The notes: generated by a model not told the origin, from the sequence alone. Counted from the first letter of the stretch, positions 7,593-17,494 are shown. The stretch is DNA of 64,000 bases from Staphylococcus microti (GCF_000934465.1 NZ_JXWY01000002.1:62001-126000), one strand, 5' to 3'. Made by a program: numbers and translations.

Positions 7593-8492
7593 ATGTTTGA
7601 TTCAATGAAAGAATTAATAGAATACGCAGAGCAAAACGACACAACATTTTCCGAAATTATGATTGCACATGAGATGGAAACACGCGGAATGACTCGTGAA
7701 GAAGTCTACGGTTTAATGCAACAAAACTTAGATACAATGCGCGATGCTGTTGAAAAAGGTTCAACAGGTGAAGGCGTTAAAAGTGTGACTGGCTATACAG
7801 GTCAAGATGCGATTAAAGTACGTAAATATAATGAAACACATAAAGCCCTTTCAGGTAGCGATATGATTTCAGCGGTACAAGGCGCAATCGCTACAAACGA
7901 AGTTAACGCAGCAATGGGTATTATTTGTGCCACACCTACAGCAGGTTCTTCAGGTACAATCCCAGGCGTATTATTCAAATTAGAAAAAACACATGACTTA
8001 GATAACGATCAAATGATCAAATTCTTATTCTCAGCATCAATGTGCGGTATGATTATCGCTAACAACGCATCAGTTGCCGGTGCGATCGGTGGTTGCCAAG
8101 CAGAGGTTGGTACAGCATCAGCAATCGCAGCAGCTGCAGCAGTTGAAACATTCGGTGGTACACCTGAACAAGCAGGTCACGCCATTGCAATTAGCTTAGC
8201 AAACTTACTCGGCCTTGTTTGTGACCCAGTTGCTGGTTTAGTAGAAATTCCATGTGTTATGCGTAATGCTATCGGTTCAGGTAACGGATTAATCTCAGCT
8301 GACCTTGCACTTGCAGGTGTTGAAAGCCGTATCCCAGTAGACGAAGTTATTATGGCAATGGACACTGTAGGTCGTAACTTACCTGCATCATTACGTGAAA
8401 CAGGTATCGGTGGTCTTGCAGGTACACCAACAGGCCAAGCAATTAAAGAAAAAATCTTTGGTACTTCTAATAAAGACGAAGTATTCTCATAA
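7593..8492 (+). CDS. sdaAA: L-serine dehydratase, alpha subunit (4Fe-4S)
   Basis: A 299-residue catalytic subunit that holds the 4Fe-4S cluster activating the serine hydroxyl. Cysteines at 168 (GGCQAEVG), 210 (GLVCDPVAG) and 221 (IPCVMRN) match the cluster ligands of the family, and the glycine-rich TAGSSGTIPG segment near residue 116 is conserved. Length is normal. Ribosome site AGGGGG lies before the ATG. It is last in the operon; a hairpin terminator follows. With sdaAB it feeds serine carbon to pyruvate, next to pflB, which uses pyruvate. Confidence 0.93.
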   Translation: MFDSMKELIEYAEQNDTTFSEIMIAHEMETRGMTREEVYGLMQQNLDTMRDAVEKGSTGEGVKSVTGYTGQDAIKVRKYNETHKALSGSDMISAVQGAIATNEVNAAMGIICATPTAGSSGTIPGVLFKLEKTHDLDNDQMIKFLFSASMCGMIIANNASVAGAIGGCQAEVGTASAIAAAAAVETFGGTPEQAGHAIAISLANLLGLVCDPVAGLVEIPCVMRNAIGSGNGLISADLALAGVESRIPVDEVIMAMDTVGRNLPASLRETGIGGLAGTPTGQAIKEKIFGTSNKDEVFS

Positions 8493-8513
8493 ACAACATA
8501 AAGTTATATATAC

Positions 8514-8553
8514 AGAAGTTTGAGATATCGAGCCTATCTCAAACTTCTTTTTT
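8514..8553 (+). terminator. Terminator of the serine operon
   Basis: Perfect arms AGAAGTTTGAGAT / ATCTCAAACTTCT followed by six T. Confidence 0.9.
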
Positions 8554-8735
8554 GTTTCTATTTAAATAAAGATGCTTACTATTCCCCTTTTCTATTAGAC
8601 TTCCTTTTTATAATATAAATAATTTCATCGCAGAATTTTCTGAAAAATACTATCTTTTTATTTTAAAAAGTGATATAACTGTTGTAAGGCTTTTCAAAAA
8701 AAGGTCACATCATCGATAAAAAGGAGCTGAGAAAG

Positions 8736-8993
8736 ATGCTTAAAAAGTTGGCGTTATTGTTTTTAGCACTCGTCATTACAACGACCATCGCTGAGACATA
8801 TTTAATTGCAGGCACTTGGCAATATTTGCTCATGCAATCATTTTCACTCAGTATCATTGGTTTTTTCATCTATAATTATGTCGTATTCCGTTTAGAAGAG
8901 AACAAAGCATCCTCATCAGCTACCGTTCAACAAGAAGTTGATGACGAACCTTTCCACAAAGGCATCCTCGACAAAAATAAAACGATACAATAG
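8736..8993 (+). CDS. Small hypothetical membrane protein, 85 residues
   Basis: Two hydrophobic segments (residues about 4-25 and 32-52) are followed by a charged, acidic C-terminal tail of about 30 residues. AAGGAGCTGAG lies before the ATG, a good ribosome site. No family is recognised. It stands alone between the serine operon terminator and its own imperfect terminator, so it is probably monocistronic. Confidence 0.6.
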   Translation: MLKKLALLFLALVITTTIAETYLIAGTWQYLLMQSFSLSIIGFFIYNYVVFRLEENKASSSATVQQEVDDEPFHKGILDKNKTIQ

Positions 8994-9010
8994 ATGATAT
9001 AGATTCAATT

Positions 9011-9056
9011 GCGCATGAGCGTAGACGTTAAGTCGCCTATTCTCATGTGCTTTTTT
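9011..9056 (+). terminator. Terminator of the 85-residue membrane protein gene
   Basis: GCGCATGAG / CTCATGTGC arms (one G-T pair) with a six-T tail. Confidence 0.7.
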
Positions 9057-9089
9057 ATTGTACCTACTGCTTAAAGGAGGCCTATCGTT

Positions 9090-10187
9090 ATGAAACTGAA
9101 ACATCTCAAATACCTTTATTTACTAACGATCCTATCCTCAAGCTTATTGTATGCTTTTAGCACAACTAAAATCATTGCTTCTACTCAGTTGTCACCGTTC
9201 ACAATTATTTTTATGAGTACTATAATGGAAATCTTCATATATATTGATTTGAACTACCTAAAAACATTAACAACACTCAGTACAAGAGCGATTGGCAGTA
9301 TAGGTATCTTTATATTCTTTGTCATCCAGCTCTTATTTATGCGTAACTTGAATGACGCTATCATTTTATTAATAACATATTTAATATGTAGTATACTTTT
9401 CAATATTTATTTACTATGCCTTGAAAATCAAATTGTCATGTTAAATGGAAATATGCGAAACAGTCTAATAAGTATTACGTTATTAAGAAACATATCAAAA
9501 ATTTTAGGATTTGGACTAGGTTCCCTCTTTCAATATATTTCTGTATGGCATTACACGTTTATTTTATTCTTTACATTTATCATTTTGCGTACTGTTCATA
9601 TGAAAAATGCGGACACACCGTTAGCACCTATCTCATCGCTCAAACATCTAAATCATCGAGCATTGATTGTATTCCTACTTTGTTTAGGAAGTGTAGCAGT
9701 GTTTACCATTCCGCAACTCATACAAGATTTGCATGCACACGGTATGACAACATATAGTAGCTTGGCTTTTATGTTGCCAGGTATTTTTTCCATTTTATAT
9801 TTAAAATATCTAAAAGACACACGGTTTAATCAGAACTTCAATTTAAAAAGCATGACGTACATTTCTTTGATTTCGTTTTATCTCATACTGCAATATTGGG
9901 ACACATTCATTTTTATAAGCATTATCATTATTTCTATTATTATCACAATCAGCATTTCAATCATTATTGATATACGTGCGCGATTTATTCAGCACAATAC
10001 ACAAGTAACACTTAAAAACTTACTGCAGTTTATGAACTTGATAAGCGCACTATCGTTACTCGTCTTTTCCGTTATTGCACTGTTTCTCCCCGATATTACA
10101 ACAATCATACTTATTATCAATATTGTTGCTGCAAGTATATTAGTGTTCAGCAAACACAAAAGTAGTGAAGATGACCTATCAACTTAG
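9090..10187 (+). CDS. Multi-pass membrane protein, MFS-like, unassigned
   Basis: A 365-residue, very hydrophobic protein with about ten to eleven membrane segments and little charge, arranged as two bundles joined by a central polar loop (residues about 170-190). That layout resembles a short major facilitator, but I see no diagnostic loop motif, so the family is not claimed. AAAGGAGG precedes the ATG. Base composition is AT-richer than the housekeeping genes nearby. It is monocistronic, with its stop inside a terminator hairpin shared with the convergent permease gene. Substrate is unknown. Confidence 0.65.
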   Translation: MKLKHLKYLYLLTILSSSLLYAFSTTKIIASTQLSPFTIIFMSTIMEIFIYIDLNYLKTLTTLSTRAIGSIGIFIFFVIQLLFMRNLNDAIILLITYLICSILFNIYLLCLENQIVMLNGNMRNSLISITLLRNISKILGFGLGSLFQYISVWHYTFILFFTFIILRTVHMKNADTPLAPISSLKHLNHRALIVFLLCLGSVAVFTIPQLIQDLHAHGMTTYSSLAFMLPGIFSILYLKYLKDTRFNQNFNLKSMTYISLISFYLILQYWDTFIFISIIIISIIITISISIIIDIRARFIQHNTQVTLKNLLQFMNLISALSLLVFSVIALFLPDITTIILIINIVAASILVFSKHKSSEDDLST

Positions 10188-10207
10188 GCTTCTTCACTAC
10201 TTTTTTA
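10161..10207. terminator. Bidirectional terminator overlapping the end of the MFS-like gene
   Basis: Perfect AGTAGTGAAGA / TCTTCACTACT arms with T-run to the right. The left arm lies within the last codons of the + gene, and the convergent permease ends at its right edge. Confidence 0.75.
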
Positions 10208-11671
10208 AATAAACCAATTTAACAAATATGCCGTAACTACTAATAACATAGTCGATACCATCATAATTTTTATAATATATGCTTGTAGTCTGCTTTCTTG
10301 GTCTTTTACGCCACATATTTCTGAAGCTAACATAATTCTTGAAGGCGTACTCATTGTTGCATTGGATGCACTAGCATTTTGTAGACTCGCAATAAGCTCT
10401 GATGAAATATTCAAGTGTTGTGCTGCTTGTACTTGTAGCTTCATAAACATTGCATTCGCACCTGTATTACTACCCGTTAGAAAACCACCTATACTACCAA
10501 TCACACTTGATAGAATAATAAAATAACTTCCTAGTTGATCAGTTAAACTAGTTGATATTTCACTAATCATGCCAGAGACATCCATTATTTCAGCTAATGC
10601 TATGAAGGATGTCGTTGATATAACAAATAATCCCCATTGTTTAAAAGTTTTACGTATAGCATTTTGAACAATTGATAAATGAATTTGGAACTTTATAATC
10701 GTATAAACACAGGCTAGGATTAACCAAAACCCCGGAGAATACAAAACTGGTAATTGAAAATGATATTGCTCAAATGATACAACCATATGATTACTTAGAA
10801 ACATCTTAAATGACGGGATAATTCTTGTGACCAAAACAAGCACCGTCAAAATAATATATGGACTTAAGAGCCATAATAATCTTTTATAATTGTTGTTATT
10901 TTTCTGATTGTATAATTTAACATTACCTATGCCAATAATAATTGCTAGTAAAGAACTAAATACCCCTGCTAATTCTACACTTATAAAATGGTTGAAAATC
11001 AGATTAGTAAATGAAAAGGTTAAAGGATATATCACAATTCGCCATTTATTGGCTAAAACAGTTTTATATCCTCCTAGAATAAACAGACACATCATTAAGA
11101 AGAATGTAATTGTCAAAAAAGTAAGTATGGCTGTTAAATAACCAACATTCTGTAAATCAATATTAACGAGTTGTGCACCAATCACTGTTCCAGTCGCTAA
11201 GGCACCCCAAGGAACAGCAATTAAGCTTAATATTCCAATGCAAGCTGCTTTATAGTTGTCAATTCCTAAAGCAATGAAAATAGGTGTTACCACCAGAAAA
11301 GCAGTACCAAATCCACTTGTAGATTCAATAAGTGGAGAAATTCCCATTACTAAAATAATGACTTGTAATGCTTTATCATCAGTTAAGTTTTTTATTTGAT
11401 GTGAAATAGCTTTGATATTCTCTGATTCATTCATCAAATGAAAAAGCAATATACCGAAAAATATGACATAAGCTGCTATTGATGAAATAAGCACTGCACT
11501 TATTGTTGCTTCCATAACAGGTGCATAACTAATTTGATAAGGACCTTTTATAAATACAATAATAACTGTGGATATAAAAGCTATAACCCCTGATTTTAAT
11601 GCTGAATATCTAAAAACAAATAAACATATAAATATGATTATTATGGGGAGCACCGCTATCAGTAGACTCAT
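10205..11671 (-). CDS. L-lactate permease (LctP) family transporter
   Basis: A 488-residue protein with about 12-13 hydrophobic segments. The segment PLIESTSGFGTAFLVVTPI (about residue 115) and a C-terminal GSIGGFLTGSNTGANAMF segment are characteristic of the lactate/glycolate permease family. It probably imports lactate or a related 2-hydroxy acid with protons. The start ATG at 11669-11671 has AGGGGATG upstream; the longer open frame lacks a ribosome site and would run into the divergent regulator. Amino acid identity to true LctP looks modest by eye, so another monocarboxylate is possible. Gene and regulator are divergent, suggesting local control. Confidence 0.75.
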   Translation of the reverse strand: MSLLIAVLPIIIIFICLFVFRYSALKSGVIAFISTVIIVFIKGPYQISYAPVMEATISAVLISSIAAYVIFFGILLFHLMNESENIKAISHQIKNLTDDKALQVIILVMGISPLIESTSGFGTAFLVVTPIFIALGIDNYKAACIGILSLIAVPWGALATGTVIGAQLVNIDLQNVGYLTAILTFLTITFFLMMCLFILGGYKTVLANKWRIVIYPLTFSFTNLIFNHFISVELAGVFSSLLAIIIGIGNVKLYNQKNNNNYKRLLWLLSPYIILTVLVLVTRIIPSFKMFLSNHMVVSFEQYHFQLPVLYSPGFWLILACVYTIIKFQIHLSIVQNAIRKTFKQWGLFVISTTSFIALAEIMDVSGMISEISTSLTDQLGSYFIILSSVIGSIGGFLTGSNTGANAMFMKLQVQAAQHLNISSELIASLQNASASNATMSTPSRIMLASEICGVKDQESRLQAYIIKIMMVSTMLLVVTAYLLNWFI

Positions 11672-11742
11672 ATTATCATCCCCTAATTGATTATCTAATT
11701 CCACCATAGTAGAATTAAAGCGATTATAATAAACTATAAGAG

Positions 11743-11758
11743 ATTTTTCAAGAAAAAT
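11743..11758. promoter_or_regulatory. Palindrome in the permease/XRE-cupin intergenic region
   Basis: ATTTTTCAAGAAAAAT has 7-bp arms around two bases and lies 22 bases before the regulator start, a fitting place for autoregulation. A TATAAT box at 11725-11730 could serve one or both divergent genes. Being AT-rich, the palindrome could arise by chance. Confidence 0.4.
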
Positions 11759-11780
11759 ATCTACTAAAGGAGAATTAAAC

Positions 11781-12347
11781 ATGAACTTCTTTGAAAATGT
11801 TAGAAAGAAAAGACTAGAAAAAGGCTATTCTCTCGAAGTGCTATCTGAAAAATCAGGTGTAAGTAGAGCGATGTTATCTAAAATTGAAAGAAATGAAAAA
11901 CAACCAACAATAAAAGTAGCGGCTCAAATAGCGGAAGGATTAGATACTACAATCTCAGAACTATTAGGAGAAAAACAAGTAGAACGTGCTATTCAAATAA
12001 AATCAGGAGAACATCTTAAATATACTGATCCTATTAGCGGGTTTGAAAGAATGTTACTTTCTCCCAATATTGGTTCTGACTTAGAATTCATTATTAATAA
12101 ATTACCTGCTCAATCAAAAACAGGCGTTTTCCCTGCACATGCAGTTGGTGTTAAAGAATATATATATGTTCTGAAAGGAACTACTATAATTGAATTGACA
12201 AGCAATGGCGACTCACAAAAGTATCACTTACAAGCGGGTGACTCTTTTTATTTCGAGGCACATAAAGACCATCAATTTATCAACGATGAAGATGAGATTT
12301 GTGAATATATATTAATAATAGATTCAACTAAGTCGAATAGAAAGTGA
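11781..12347 (+). CDS. XRE-family regulator with C-terminal cupin domain
   Basis: A 188-residue transcription factor. Residues 5-62 form a classic helix-turn-helix (LEVLSEKSGVSRAMLSKIER), and residues about 110-180 form a cupin barrel (HAVGVKEYIYVLKGT... LQAGDSFYFEAHKDHQF), which usually binds a small ligand. This architecture is common for local regulators of metabolic or transport genes. AAAGGAG is well placed before the ATG. It diverges from the lactate-permease-like gene across 109 bases, so it most likely regulates that gene and itself. The inducing ligand is unknown. Confidence 0.85.
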   Translation: MNFFENVRKKRLEKGYSLEVLSEKSGVSRAMLSKIERNEKQPTIKVAAQIAEGLDTTISELLGEKQVERAIQIKSGEHLKYTDPISGFERMLLSPNIGSDLEFIINKLPAQSKTGVFPAHAVGVKEYIYVLKGTTIIELTSNGDSQKYHLQAGDSFYFEAHKDHQFINDEDEICEYILIIDSTKSNRK

Positions 12348-12382
12348 TGTATCGGGGAAGATTTTTTATCACTTACAAACAG

Positions 12383-12425
12383 AAAAGTAGGTCAACAACT
12401 TTTTAAGCGTTGCTGACCTACTTTT
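12383..12425. terminator. Bidirectional terminator
   Basis: AAAAGTAGGTCA / TGACCTACTTTT arms with additional inner CAAC/GTTG pairing. It lies between the convergent regulator gene and the Rho-N-like gene. Confidence 0.85.
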
Positions 12426-12438
12426 GTATACGTTCATC

Positions 12439-13578
12439 TTATTCTCTATGATCATTAATATCGATAATTTTTGAACTATCGTATTTGTATTCTTTGTCTA
12501 AAATTTGCATGTATTCATCAAATGTATGCCCGTGGAAAATCCAGTTACGCATTTTCATATAAACAGGCTTTACTTTGTTCTGGTGTGTTGCTGTGACACG
12601 TTTACGTAAAATGCCGTCGTTCACCATAGATAATAATACGTCTGCTACCATATCATATGAAATGGCGTGCTTCATCATTGTTAACAATTCAATGTTTAAT
12701 TGATCTGGTGTGGCATTATAGTTATTATCCTTGATGACACTGCGATCTAACCAAGATAAGAAGTCAATCATATCTTCATCTGGCAAGTTAAAGACGTTCC
12801 TTTCAAAGTACAACATGTCTTCAACCGTTTCAGGCATGTAGTAATGTGCGTCTTTCAAGAAATGTGCCAGTTCATCTTCTTCCAATTGTAATCCTAGTGA
12901 GATGATGGCACCATTCACTAAGCGATAGTTGACATTTTCAGGTGCGACACGTTCACAACGTTTAACGAAACGCTGAATGTCCATCAATGTATTTTCTTCA
13001 TCTAAGTATGTTTTAAAGACCTTTTGAAGTTGTGTATATGAGTACAAGCCGTACAAGTTCGTAGCCGCTTCAAACACACGATATTTTTGAATCAGTGCTT
13101 GTAAGTCAGCATCTTCTTGTTCAATATACTTTGCGACACGCTCAGCAACTTCTGCAGGTATTTCTAATGCGAATAACCCATCTTCTTCATCTGTATTAAA
13201 GACTAAATAACAATCAGGGAATGTCACTGCAGAAATAAGTGGTAACAAGTCTGTACTGTAGTGATGTGCCAGCACAAACGCTAAGCGCTGATCATTGCTC
13301 ATCTTCCCTACTTCTTCCTTAATATATGTATCCGTCACAAGTTCTGTAATAAAGTGCACGAGCATTTCACCTTTTTTCATGCCAGAGTAGCCTTTAATAC
13401 CATGTGACTTACATAACGCTTTAATGTCATCCACAGTGTATTCTGACATTAATTCAACAATTGAATTCGGTTGTTCTGGGAAAATACCTTGTCCCATAAG
13501 CGCTTGTTCAAACTCCGCACGCTCTTCATCGGTTAATCCTTCTAGTAAACCTGATAAAAAATCATTATCTCGATCCAT
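12439..13578 (-). CDS. Rho-N/SAP-like domain protein of unknown function
   Basis: A 379-residue soluble, acidic protein. An N-terminal acidic helix is followed near residues 40-75 by TVDDIKALCKSHGIKGYSGMKKGEM, a short helical motif like those of Rho N-terminal and SAP domains, which often bind nucleic acid. The rest is predicted mainly helical, with no catalytic motif I recognise. MDRDNDF is preferred as start because GGGTGAG precedes it; an in-frame ATG nine codons upstream is possible. It is a monocistronic gene divergent from pflB. Homologues are common in staphylococci, but its role is unknown to me. Confidence 0.65.
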   Translation of the reverse strand: MDRDNDFLSGLLEGLTDEERAEFEQALMGQGIFPEQPNSIVELMSEYTVDDIKALCKSHGIKGYSGMKKGEMLVHFITELVTDTYIKEEVGKMSNDQRLAFVLAHHYSTDLLPLISAVTFPDCYLVFNTDEEDGLFALEIPAEVAERVAKYIEQEDADLQALIQKYRVFEAATNLYGLYSYTQLQKVFKTYLDEENTLMDIQRFVKRCERVAPENVNYRLVNGAIISLGLQLEEDELAHFLKDAHYYMPETVEDMLYFERNVFNLPDEDMIDFLSWLDRSVIKDNNYNATPDQLNIELLTMMKHAISYDMVADVLLSMVNDGILRKRVTATHQNKVKPVYMKMRNWIFHGHTFDEYMQILDKEYKYDSSKIIDINDHRE

Positions 13579-13895
13579 ATTCTCACCCATTCGTTCATTT
13601 TTCATACTTTCATTGTACAGAGTTACCGTCCCTTTGTGAAACCCTTTCTTCTAAATTAGCGGAATAACTCACCCATTTGTTCAAATCCTATCCATATTCA
13701 TTGTATGTTTCTGAAATTTTATTATTTGTCAAATAAATATATGTAATTTATCAATCAAATTATGTCGGAATTATATCCAAATAAAAGCCAAAATTTGACA
13801 ACTGTAAAGCGTTTTCAATAATTGCGTGATTTTATTCACATGGATTGTTATACTAATTGTGAAATGATGAACAAAACCTATTTGGAGGTATTCAT
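13579..13895. promoter_or_regulatory. Divergent control region of pflB and the Rho-N-like gene
   Basis: TTGACA at 13795-13800 pairs with AATAAT 16 bases on. A second start is suggested by the extended -10 TGTTATACT ending at 13854. A cre-like site (minus strand TTGAAAACGCTTTACA, near 13805-13820) lies between the first -35 and -10. Two Rex-like sites follow, GCGTGATTTTATTCACAT at 13824-13841 and TTGTGAAATGATGAACAA at 13857-13874. TTTGGAGG gives the pflB ribosome site. This fits induction of pyruvate-formate lyase at high NADH/NAD and low oxygen. Confidence 0.55.
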
Positions 13896-16145
13896 ATGAT
13901 TAAAGAACCGAAAAAACAAAACAATGCATGGGCTGGATTTAAAACTGGCCGCTGGACACGCAACGTAGATGTGCGTGAATTTATTCAATTAAACTTCACT
14001 GGTTATCAAGGTGATGATAGTTTCTTAGCTGGTCCTACTGAAGCAACAACAAAATTATGGGATCAAGTGATGCAACTATCGAAAGAAGAACGTGAACGTG
14101 GCGGTATGTGGGATATGGATACAAAAGTTCCTTCTACAATCCTTTCTCACGATGCTGGTTACTTAAACCAAGAATTAGAACAAATCGTCGGCGTTCAAAC
14201 TGACAAGCCTTTCAAACGTTCGATGCAACCATTCGGTGGTATCCGTATGGCGAAAGCTGCTTGTGAAGCTTACGGTTATGAATTAGACAAAGAAACTGAA
14301 AAAATCTTCACAGACTACCGTAAAACACACAACCAAGGTGTATTCGATGCCTACTCTAAAGAAATGTTAGCTTGTCGTAAAGCAGGTATCATCACTGGCC
14401 TTCCTGATGCTTACGGTCGTGGTCGTATTATTGGTGACTATCGTCGTGTTGCATTATACGGTGTAGACTTCTTAATGGCTGAAAAACAACGTGACTTTAA
14501 TTCTATCTCAGCAACAATGTCTGAAGATGTCATTCGCTTACGTGAAGAAGTTTCTGAACAATACCGTTCATTAAAAGAATTAAAAGAACTTGGTGAACGC
14601 TATGGTTTCGATTTAAGCCGTCCAGCTGAAAACTTTAAAGAAGCTGTTCAATGGTTATACTTAGCATACCTTGCAGCCATTAAAGAACAAAACGGTGCTG
14701 CAATGAGTTTAGGTCGTACTTCAACATTCTTAGACATCTATGCTGAGCGTGATTTACAAGCTGGTACAATTACAGAATCTGAAGTACAAGAAATCATTGA
14801 CCACTTCATCATGAAATTACGTCTTGTAAAATTCGCACGTACACCTGACTACAATGCGTTATTCTCTGGTGACCCAACTTGGGTAACTGAATCTATCGGT
14901 GGTGTAGGTATCGACGGACGTCACATGGTAACGAAAAACTCATTCCGTTTCTTACACTCTTTAGATAACTTAGGTCCAGCACCAGAACCAAACTTAACAG
15001 TATTATGGTCTACACGCTTACCTGAAAACTTCAAACGTTATTGTACGAAGATGAGTATTCAAACAAGCTCTATCCAATACGAAAACGATGACTTAATGCG
15101 TGAAAGCTATGGCGACGACTACGGTATCGCATGTTGTGTATCTGCAATGAGAATTGGTAAACAAATGCAATTCTTCGGCGCACGTGCAAACTTAGCTAAA
15201 ACATTACTTTACGCAATCAACGGTGGTAAAGATGAAAAATCTGGCGACCAAGTTGCACCTAAATTTGCACCTATTGAATCTGAAGTTTTAGATTACGATG
15301 AAGTATATGCACAATTCGATGAAATGATGGAATGGCTTGCTGGTGTGTATGTGAACTCACTTAACGTTATTCACTACATGCACGACAAATACAGCTACGA
15401 ACGTATTGAAATGGCATTACATGATACAGACGTTCACCGTACAATGGCGACTGGTATCGCTGGTCTATCTGTTGCAGCTGACTCATTATCTGCAATCAAA
15501 TACGGCGAAGTACGCCCTATCCGTAACGAAGACGGTCTTGTCGTAGACTTCGAAACAACTGGCGAGTTCCCTAAATATGGTAACAACGACCCACGTGTTG
15601 ATGACATTGCTGTTCAATTAGTTGAAAGCTTCATGAGAAAATTACGTAAACACAAAACTTACCGTGATTCTGAACATACAATGAGTGTCCTTACAATCAC
15701 TTCTAACGTTGTATACGGTAACAAAACTGGTAACACACCAGACGGACGTAAAGCAGGCGAACCATTCGCTCCGGGTGCAAACCCAATGCACGGCCGTGAT
15801 GAAAACGGTGCATTAGCATCATTATCATCTGTTGCAAAATTACCTTACGACTGCTGTAAAGATGGTATCTCAAACACATTCAGTATCGTACCAAAATCAT
15901 TAGGTAAAGAAGCACATACACAAGAACAAAACTTAGTAAGTATTTTAGATGGTTATGCATTACAACATGGTCACCACCTAAACATTAACGTATTCAACCG
16001 TGAAACATTATTAGACGCGATGGAACATCCTGAAGAATATCCACAATTAACAGTTCGTGTATCTGGTTACGCTGTAAACTTCATCAAGTTAACACGCGAA
16101 CAACAATTGGATGTTATTTCTCGTACATTCCACGAATCAATGTAA
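13896..16145 (+). CDS. pflB: Formate acetyltransferase (pyruvate-formate lyase)
   Basis: A 749-residue glycyl-radical enzyme that splits pyruvate with CoA into acetyl-CoA and formate during anaerobic growth. The catalytic pair Cys413-Cys414 ([12 protein letters not shown]) and the C-terminal radical site RVSGYAVNF with Gly724 are both intact, so the enzyme should be active. Codon use looks highly biased (GAA, AAA, CGT, TTA), fitting strong expression. The activating enzyme follows 166 bases downstream with a hairpin between. Neighbouring formate/nitrite channel and serine deaminase genes fit fermentative pyruvate metabolism. Control is probably by CcpA and Rex-like sites upstream. Confidence 0.97.
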   Translation: MIKEPKKQNNAWAGFKTGRWTRNVDVREFIQLNFTGYQGDDSFLAGPTEATTKLWDQVMQLSKEERERGGMWDMDTKVPSTILSHDAGYLNQELEQIVGVQTDKPFKRSMQPFGGIRMAKAACEAYGYELDKETEKIFTDYRKTHNQGVFDAYSKEMLACRKAGIITGLPDAYGRGRIIGDYRRVALYGVDFLMAEKQRDFNSISATMSEDVIRLREEVSEQYRSLKELKELGERYGFDLSRPAENFKEAVQWLYLAYLAAIKEQNGAAMSLGRTSTFLDIYAERDLQAGTITESEVQEIIDHFIMKLRLVKFARTPDYNALFSGDPTWVTESIGGVGIDGRHMVTKNSFRFLHSLDNLGPAPEPNLTVLWSTRLPENFKRYCTKMSIQTSSIQYENDDLMRESYGDDYGIACCVSAMRIGKQMQFFGARANLAKTLLYAINGGKDEKSGDQVAPKFAPIESEVLDYDEVYAQFDEMMEWLAGVYVNSLNVIHYMHDKYSYERIEMALHDTDVHRTMATGIAGLSVAADSLSAIKYGEVRPIRNEDGLVVDFETTGEFPKYGNNDPRVDDIAVQLVESFMRKLRKHKTYRDSEHTMSVLTITSNVVYGNKTGNTPDGRKAGEPFAPGANPMHGRDENGALASLSSVAKLPYDCCKDGISNTFSIVPKSLGKEAHTQEQNLVSILDGYALQHGHHLNINVFNRETLLDAMEHPEEYPQLTVRVSGYAVNFIKLTREQQLDVISRTFHESM

Positions 16146-16229
16146 GAACGTGATTGCGCAGTGCGAACGTGTTAAACCCCTGCACCTAGCATGCTGACAA
16201 TCCAAAAGTTAAGAACAATAGTTGTGATT

Positions 16230-16256
16230 ATAAGCAGGACGAGATGTCCTGCTTAT
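16230..16256 (+). promoter_or_regulatory. Perfect intercistronic hairpin between pflB and pflA
   Basis: ATAAGCAGGAC and its exact complement flank a five-base loop (GAGAT). No T-run follows, so it is more likely an mRNA-stabilising or processing element than a full terminator. It would raise pflB message relative to pflA. Confidence 0.6.
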
Positions 16257-16311
16257 CGTCCGACTTTTAAACATCTATGAAGAGAAATGAAAGGAAACAG
16301 AGGGATATACT

Positions 16312-17076
16312 ATGTTAAAAGGTCACATTCATTCAATAGAGAGCTTAGGAACTGTAGACGGCCCTGGTCTACGTTACATCATCTTTACGCAAGGTTGCTT
16401 ACTACGTTGCTTATATTGCCATAACCCCGACACATGGAAAATCAACGAACCATCAAGAACAGCAACTTCAGATGAACTTGTGGCTGAAATTACACCGTAT
16501 CTTCCCTATTTCCAAGCATCTGGAGGCGGTGTCACAGTAAGTGGTGGTGAACCGCTTCTTCAAATGCCGTTCATTGAAGAATTGTTCCAAAAATTACAAG
16601 CGCATGGTATTCACACGTGTATCGACACGTCACTTGGATGCGCGAATGACACAGAAGCTTTTAGAAAGCATTTCGACCAATTGCTCCCCCACACTGATTT
16701 ATTAATGGTCGATATTAAACATATTGATAATGAAAAGCATAAAAAATTAACAGGAAAACCCAACACCCATATATTAAAATATATTCAGTATTTAGCCGAT
16801 AAAGGCCAACCCATCTGGATACGTCACGTGCTTGTACCAGGTCTTACTGATGCCCCGGAAGACTTGCGTGCACTCGGCGAATTTATTAACCAACTTGGTA
16901 ATGTAGAGAAGTTCGAACTACTACCTTACCATCAACTTGGTGTGCATAAATGGCAAGCACTTGGCATTCCATATGAATTGAGTGATGTCTCCCCTCCAAC
17001 AGACGAAGAGGTAGAAGCAGCATATCAATTGGTCAACTTTAACGGTGTTACCCCCTTAACATCGATCGGTTCATAA
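16312..17076 (+). CDS. pflA: Pyruvate-formate lyase-activating enzyme (radical SAM)
   Basis: A 254-residue radical S-adenosylmethionine enzyme that abstracts hydrogen from the PFL glycine to make the active radical. The cluster motif CLLRCLYCH (CxxxCxxC, about residues 29-36) and the glycine-rich SGGEP SAM-binding motif (about residue 77) are present, and length is normal. AAAGGAAACAGAGGG lies before the ATG. It is the second gene of the pfl unit, after an intercistronic hairpin, and is closed by a strong terminator. Confidence 0.95.
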   Translation: MLKGHIHSIESLGTVDGPGLRYIIFTQGCLLRCLYCHNPDTWKINEPSRTATSDELVAEITPYLPYFQASGGGVTVSGGEPLLQMPFIEELFQKLQAHGIHTCIDTSLGCANDTEAFRKHFDQLLPHTDLLMVDIKHIDNEKHKKLTGKPNTHILKYIQYLADKGQPIWIRHVLVPGLTDAPEDLRALGEFINQLGNVEKFELLPYHQLGVHKWQALGIPYELSDVSPPTDEEVEAAYQLVNFNGVTPLTSIGS

Positions 17077-17120
17077 GAATAAAAATGACATACTCCTACC
17101 AATAGTAAATAAATAAAATG

Positions 17121-17154
17121 AGACACATGCGAACCCCTGCGCATGTGTCTTTTA
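17121..17154 (+). terminator. Terminator of the pfl unit
   Basis: Perfect AGACACATGCG / CGCATGTGTCT arms, eight-base loop, then a short T-run. Confidence 0.85.
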
Positions 17155-17277
17155 GTTTGTGGCAATTTCTACTTTTCACCTACAATGGATGCTGTTTCAG
17201 ACTTGTTGAATCTTGACTAAGCAAACAAAATTTCATGTTATGGTATATTACAAATCAAAAAATAAAGAGGTGATGAT

Positions 17278-17442
17278 ATGCAAGCACTTTTAAAGTTGAT
17301 CTGGTTTATTTTCGCTTTAATACTTGCCATCTATTTTATTTGGCATGATATGTTTATCTCTTTAGCAATAATTATATTTTTGAGTTTGTTCGTTTACAGT
17401 CTAATAGAAATACTTTGTAAAGATAAGAAGTCAAAAGACTGA
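17278..17442 (+). CDS. Small membrane protein, 54 residues
   Basis: Two hydrophobic segments (IWFIFALILAIYFIW, then ISLAIIIFLSLFVY) and a lysine-rich C-terminus (KDKKSKD) give a two-pass hairpin membrane protein. AAAGAGGTGATGAT precedes the ATG, a strong ribosome site. No family is recognised. It is monocistronic, between the pfl terminator and a bidirectional hairpin. Confidence 0.55.
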   Translation: MQALLKLIWFIFALILAIYFIWHDMFISLAIIIFLSLFVYSLIEILCKDKKSKD

Positions 17443-17458
17443 TAAAGTTTTAGGCAGC

Positions 17459-17494
17459 AAAAAGTGAGATAGCCATTGCCGTCTCACTTTTTTT
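17459..17494. terminator. Bidirectional terminator
   Basis: AAAAAGTGAGA / TCTCACTTTTTTT arms between the 54-residue ORF and the convergent PTS EIIC-like gene. Confidence 0.85.
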
